DNA of 64,000 nucleotides from Moesziomyces globuligerus (Eukaryota > Basidiomycota > Ustilaginomycetes > Ustilaginales > Ustilaginaceae), in NCBI GenBank assembly GCA_030849465.1, contig JARVLF010000024.1, forward strand, positions 1-64,000, given 5' to 3'. Position 1 is the first letter of the stretch. Every line of letters begins with the position of its first letter. Shown here piece after piece: positions 60,783 to 64,000 of the stretch. The notes beneath the pieces were generated by a model. It was not told where the DNA came from, made no database searches, and saw nothing but the letters and a program-made list of their open reading frames with translations. The position numbers and the translations under genes are program-made.

Positions 60783-63700
60783 ATGTCGTCGCCCGTCAGA
60801 AACGAGAGGCGCAAGAGCGACAACTCGAGCGACCGCCCTCACTCGTCTTCAAGCGAAAACGACGATCAGATTCACCCAGCAGGTCCTCTGCCATATCACA
60901 ACTATGGCGGTTACGAATCCCGTAAGTGTCCCAGATCCGATCATGCAGGAGTCTCGCCTGCTGGGCTGCAGGCAGTGCGAGAGTTGCAATGCCTGGCTCG
61001 TATGGCATGAATGTGCGTATACTGACACGCTTCGATCCTGGCGTTCTGATGCTCTTTTCTTCGCTGGACAGGCTCGAGTACACTCACGCCGAGTACACTC
61101 GGACCCAACGAGCGCGCTTCCCTGGTGTACACTCCCGGCAACGAGACTCCCATCGGTTGGGATCGCAGCGCAACCGCAACTCCGAGTCACGATGAGAAGG
61201 GGGCGAGTATCTCGGAGTTCAAGGCGGCAAAGGACTCGGCCGGCGCCGTAGGTAGCGGCATGGTCAAGGAAGAGAAGAAGCCTCGCGCCGATCAACCCGC
61301 CAAGACCGCCGCAAACGGATACCTTGACTACGCCGATGGTCTCCGTGGTATTGCCATGATCATGGTGTTCAACGGCCACTTTATCGACAACACCTTCGTG
61401 CAAACACACCCGGGCACCATTCAGAACGGTACGCCCGTCGGTATTCTCAGGAGCCCGATCGGTCTGGTTCTCTTCTACATGCTTTCCGGTCGCCTCAACG
61501 CCACATCGTATTTCCGCAACAAGTCGCTCGGTCGTCCGATCAGGTGGAGCGTTCTTCCCGAAGCCATGGTGCGCCGTGCCATCCGTCTTTTGATTGTCGG
61601 TGCCGTCTGGATCGTCATTCAGAAGGTCGAGTGCGGCTCGCATGCCTTTGACCAGACAGTTATCGCCGAAGGTTGGCTCCAGAGTGGCAACTTAGGCTAC
61701 CCGCTGTGGTGCAACGTCGACTTCAACAACCCATCGCCTTACGCATCGGACTGGAAGATCTCCACGAGCGTCGGTGACATCGTTGTGGGTCTGCTGCGCA
61801 TGGCAACCAACCGCGACTACCTGCAGCAGCTGCTCAACACGTCGATGCTCTGGTCGATCGTGCCCCAGCTCTGGGGCATGCTCTCGGTGCTCATGCTCCT
61901 GCCCATCGTCATGTTCCTGCGACCCTCGCGACGTTTCGTGCTGTACGCTCTGCTGCTCACCTTCCAGGGCTACACGTACAACCAGAACATCCCCTTCACT
62001 GTCGGTGCCGTCGCTGCCGATCTCAAAGCCTCGGGATACATCAAGAAATTCAACCAAAAGTCACGCATCGCTTTCCTCTGCACAGAGGTGGCCATGGCTG
62101 CTTTCTTCATCGGAGCTTTCTGCTACAACCCGATCGCCGTCGGCATCGACCGCGGTCTCGAGAAGATCACGGACCGCGATGGCGTTCTCGGTTACGACAT
62201 CACTCTCTTCACTGCAGGTCGCATGCCAAGCTACCTCATCCTGGCTGGCGTGCTCTACTTCTGGCTCGAGATGAGCGTGGTTCTCCAATGGCTGATCGGC
62301 AACTGGGCATTCAAGGCGCTCGGCCGTGTTGCGCTCGGCTTCTACGTGTGCCAGATGTCGCTCATCTATGGTATCATGCCGCATCTGGTCATCTACTTCC
62401 GTGACCGTGGCTACAGCTTCTGGAGCAACATGTGGGCAACCTGGGCTATCACCTTCTTCTCTGCCTATCTGGTTGCCTGGGCTATCACGCACACGCTCGA
62501 TCAGTGGGCCATGCTCTTCGCCGACTGGTTTGCAAGCACTATTGTGCGCAACGATACGGTCACGACGCTGCGCATGGGAGCCGTCAACACCCTCCGCGCC
62601 GTCGTGTACGGTCCCCCTGCGATTGCGCGTGCCACCCCCGCGTGGTGCCGCGAAAGGTGGGCGAAGACCAAGCACTTCACCTGGGTCCTATTCCACTGGC
62701 GCACCATGGTCGAGGCGCCAGCGCCGCCTTCGCATCCGATGGAGGTTGGGCTGCAGATGAACCAGCTTCACTCGACCCTCTTTGACGCAGACATCTCGGA
62801 CGACGAGCAGGCAGTGCGTACGCGATGGATGCTCCGGGCTCTCTCTTTCCTCGGACCTGTCCAGGTACTCATCATCCTCGGCCTCGGCTTCATCTGGATG
62901 TGGTTCAACCCATGGGCCGACTACATTCTGGATGGCTTCGCGAACTTCTCCACGGTGTGGCGTCTGCTCTGGGCGCTCGCCTTGCCCTACTGCATCATCA
63001 CGACGCTCGGATTCGCCACGCCGGATATCACACGAACCACCGAGGAGCTCAAGAAGAAGCCCGTGGTTCGCGAGCACATTCACCGTCTGTTCATCGTCTC
63101 GGTGACCCGAGGTTCGAACCCCGAGACCACGCGACGTGCGCATCTGCACCTCAAGAAGCTCGAGAAGTACCACCCCGCTGTTCGTGCGATCGTGCTGACG
63201 GACGAGCCTTACTACTATCCGGACCTGGACAACGTCATGACGCCCAAGTCGTACCAGTCACCTCTGGGCAAGGCCAAGCACAAGGCCAAGGCGCTCGACT
63301 ACTTCCGCTCGTCGATGGGTCTGACGCCGTACGACTGGATTCTGCACATGGACGAAGAGTCGACCATGGATGCAGAGTCGCTGCGCGGCTGCTTCGACTT
63401 CATCAGGTACAACACGGCACACATCGGACAGGGCATCATCATCTACAACGGCAAGCGCGAGACCTACTGGAAGAACTGGTTCTTCGCCGTGGCCGATTGC
63501 ATTCGTGTCGGTGACGAGCTGGCGCGCTTCTCGCTGCAGGGCAACATCATCAAGCGTCCCGTGTTCGGTGTGCACGGCTCGTTCCTCATGATCAACGGCG
63601 ATGTAGAAAACAAGGTCACCTGGGACTTTGGCTCCCTCGCGGAGGACTTCGAATTCTCGCAGGCGGCGTGGTCCAAGGGCTTCACGCTGGGCCGCATCCA

Positions 63701-64000
63701 CGGTGTGGTTCGCGAACAATCGCCAGAGGGCTGGATGGACTTTATCAAGCAGCGTCGTCGATGGTACATGGGCATTCGCGGCATTGACGGTCTCTTCTTC
63801 CTGCCACAGATCGCGATCAAGCTCTGGACCGCGGGCATCTTCTGTCTGGTGGCCACGCTCATCAACATTCCGTTTTCGCTGCTGCTCGAGTGGTCGGGTC
63901 AGACGCCGAGGTGGCTTTACGTTATCTCGTGCTTCTGTTTCGGCAACTTCTACTGGCTTTACTACTCTGGACTCTTCTTCTCCGAGCTCGATTACGGCTA
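60783..64000 (+). CDS. Acyltransferase-3 / family-2 glycosyltransferase fusion, partial
   Basis: Spliced gene, open at the window edge (about 1022 codons seen). Exon 1 (60783-60921, MSSPVRNERRKSDN) ends in phase 1; exon 2 starts at 61072 and stays open to 64000. The N-terminal membrane half (about residues 130-545) opens with YLDYADGLRGIAMIMVFNGH, the acyltransferase-3 start with its catalytic-type His, then LFYMLSGRLNATSYFRNKS and about ten helices. After two more helices, the half from about residue 700 is a processive-type family-2 glycosyltransferase resembling egghead/BRE-3 beta-1,4-mannosyltransferase: FIVSVTRGSNPETTRRAHLH, HMDEEST (D-E-E at 63351-63359), GQGIIIYN, GVHGSFLMINGDVENKVTWD, LAEDFEF (acidic E-D), and IKQRRRWYMGI (Q-R-R-R-W at 63750-63764), then more helices. 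Probably Golgi or plasma-membrane. Substrate unknown; a glycolipid or cell-wall glycan is plausible. The 3' end is missing. Confidence 0.85.
60922..61071 (+). other. Spliceosomal intron in the fusion gene
   Basis: 150 bases, GTAAGT at the 5' end, TACTGAC branch-point-like sequence near 61018-61024, and CTGGACAG at the 3' end. Removal joins exon 1 (phase 1) to an exon that stays open for 2.9 kb; reading through gives an early stop near 61008-61010. One of few introns needed in this window. Confidence 0.85.

Overview
The window reads as the end region of a chromosome from a smut-type basidiomycete (Ustilago/Sporisorium/Pseudozyma-like). This is inferred from GC-rich, almost intron-free genes, TTAGGG-type telomere motifs near base 1.2-1.4 kb, long disordered Ser/Pro/Ala-rich segments in the kinases, and single-copy fungal orthologues (Scp160, Pbs2, Pex16, Lsb6, CLIP-170, Wee1). 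The species was not determined. Several long frames begin at non-ATG codons; in those cases I placed the start at the first in-frame ATG that fits the family.

Left end, 1-4.1 kb: subtelomeric accessory DNA. It holds a small protein with a Zn2Cys6-like cysteine pattern, a palindromic CCTAGG-rich repeat, two short interstitial telomere tracts, a broken secreted-protein gene that runs into one of those tracts, a lone GCR1_C-type DNA-binding domain (a domain known from Crypton elements), an orphan open frame, and about 1.4 kb with nothing I can support.

Core region, 4.1-24.2 kb: a GNAT acetyltransferase divergent from a siderophore-type MFS transporter with a 19-His tract; an Scp160/vigilin multi-KH protein; a mitochondrial PPR-like protein; a bZIP-like factor with a DUF3425-type C-terminus but no visible zipper; a mitochondrial cysteine synthase-type PLP enzyme; and a PrpD-type 2-methylcitrate dehydratase.

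Signalling and cell-biology block, 24-49 kb: the HOG-pathway MAPKK Pbs2, peroxin Pex16, an atypical Ser/Thr kinase with HAD and DFN in place of HRD and DFG, the type II phosphatidylinositol 4-kinase Lsb6, a CLIP-170-like microtubule plus-end protein, and Wee1.

Cell-surface block, 50-64 kb: a GH26-like glycoside hydrolase with a GPI-type tail, a membrane acyltransferase-3 protein, a 6.2 kb stretch with no supportable gene, and a spliced gene open at the window edge. That last gene fuses an acyltransferase-3 membrane domain to an egghead-like family-2 glycosyltransferase. It is the most interesting object here: one polypeptide that may both build and acylate a glycan or glycolipid.
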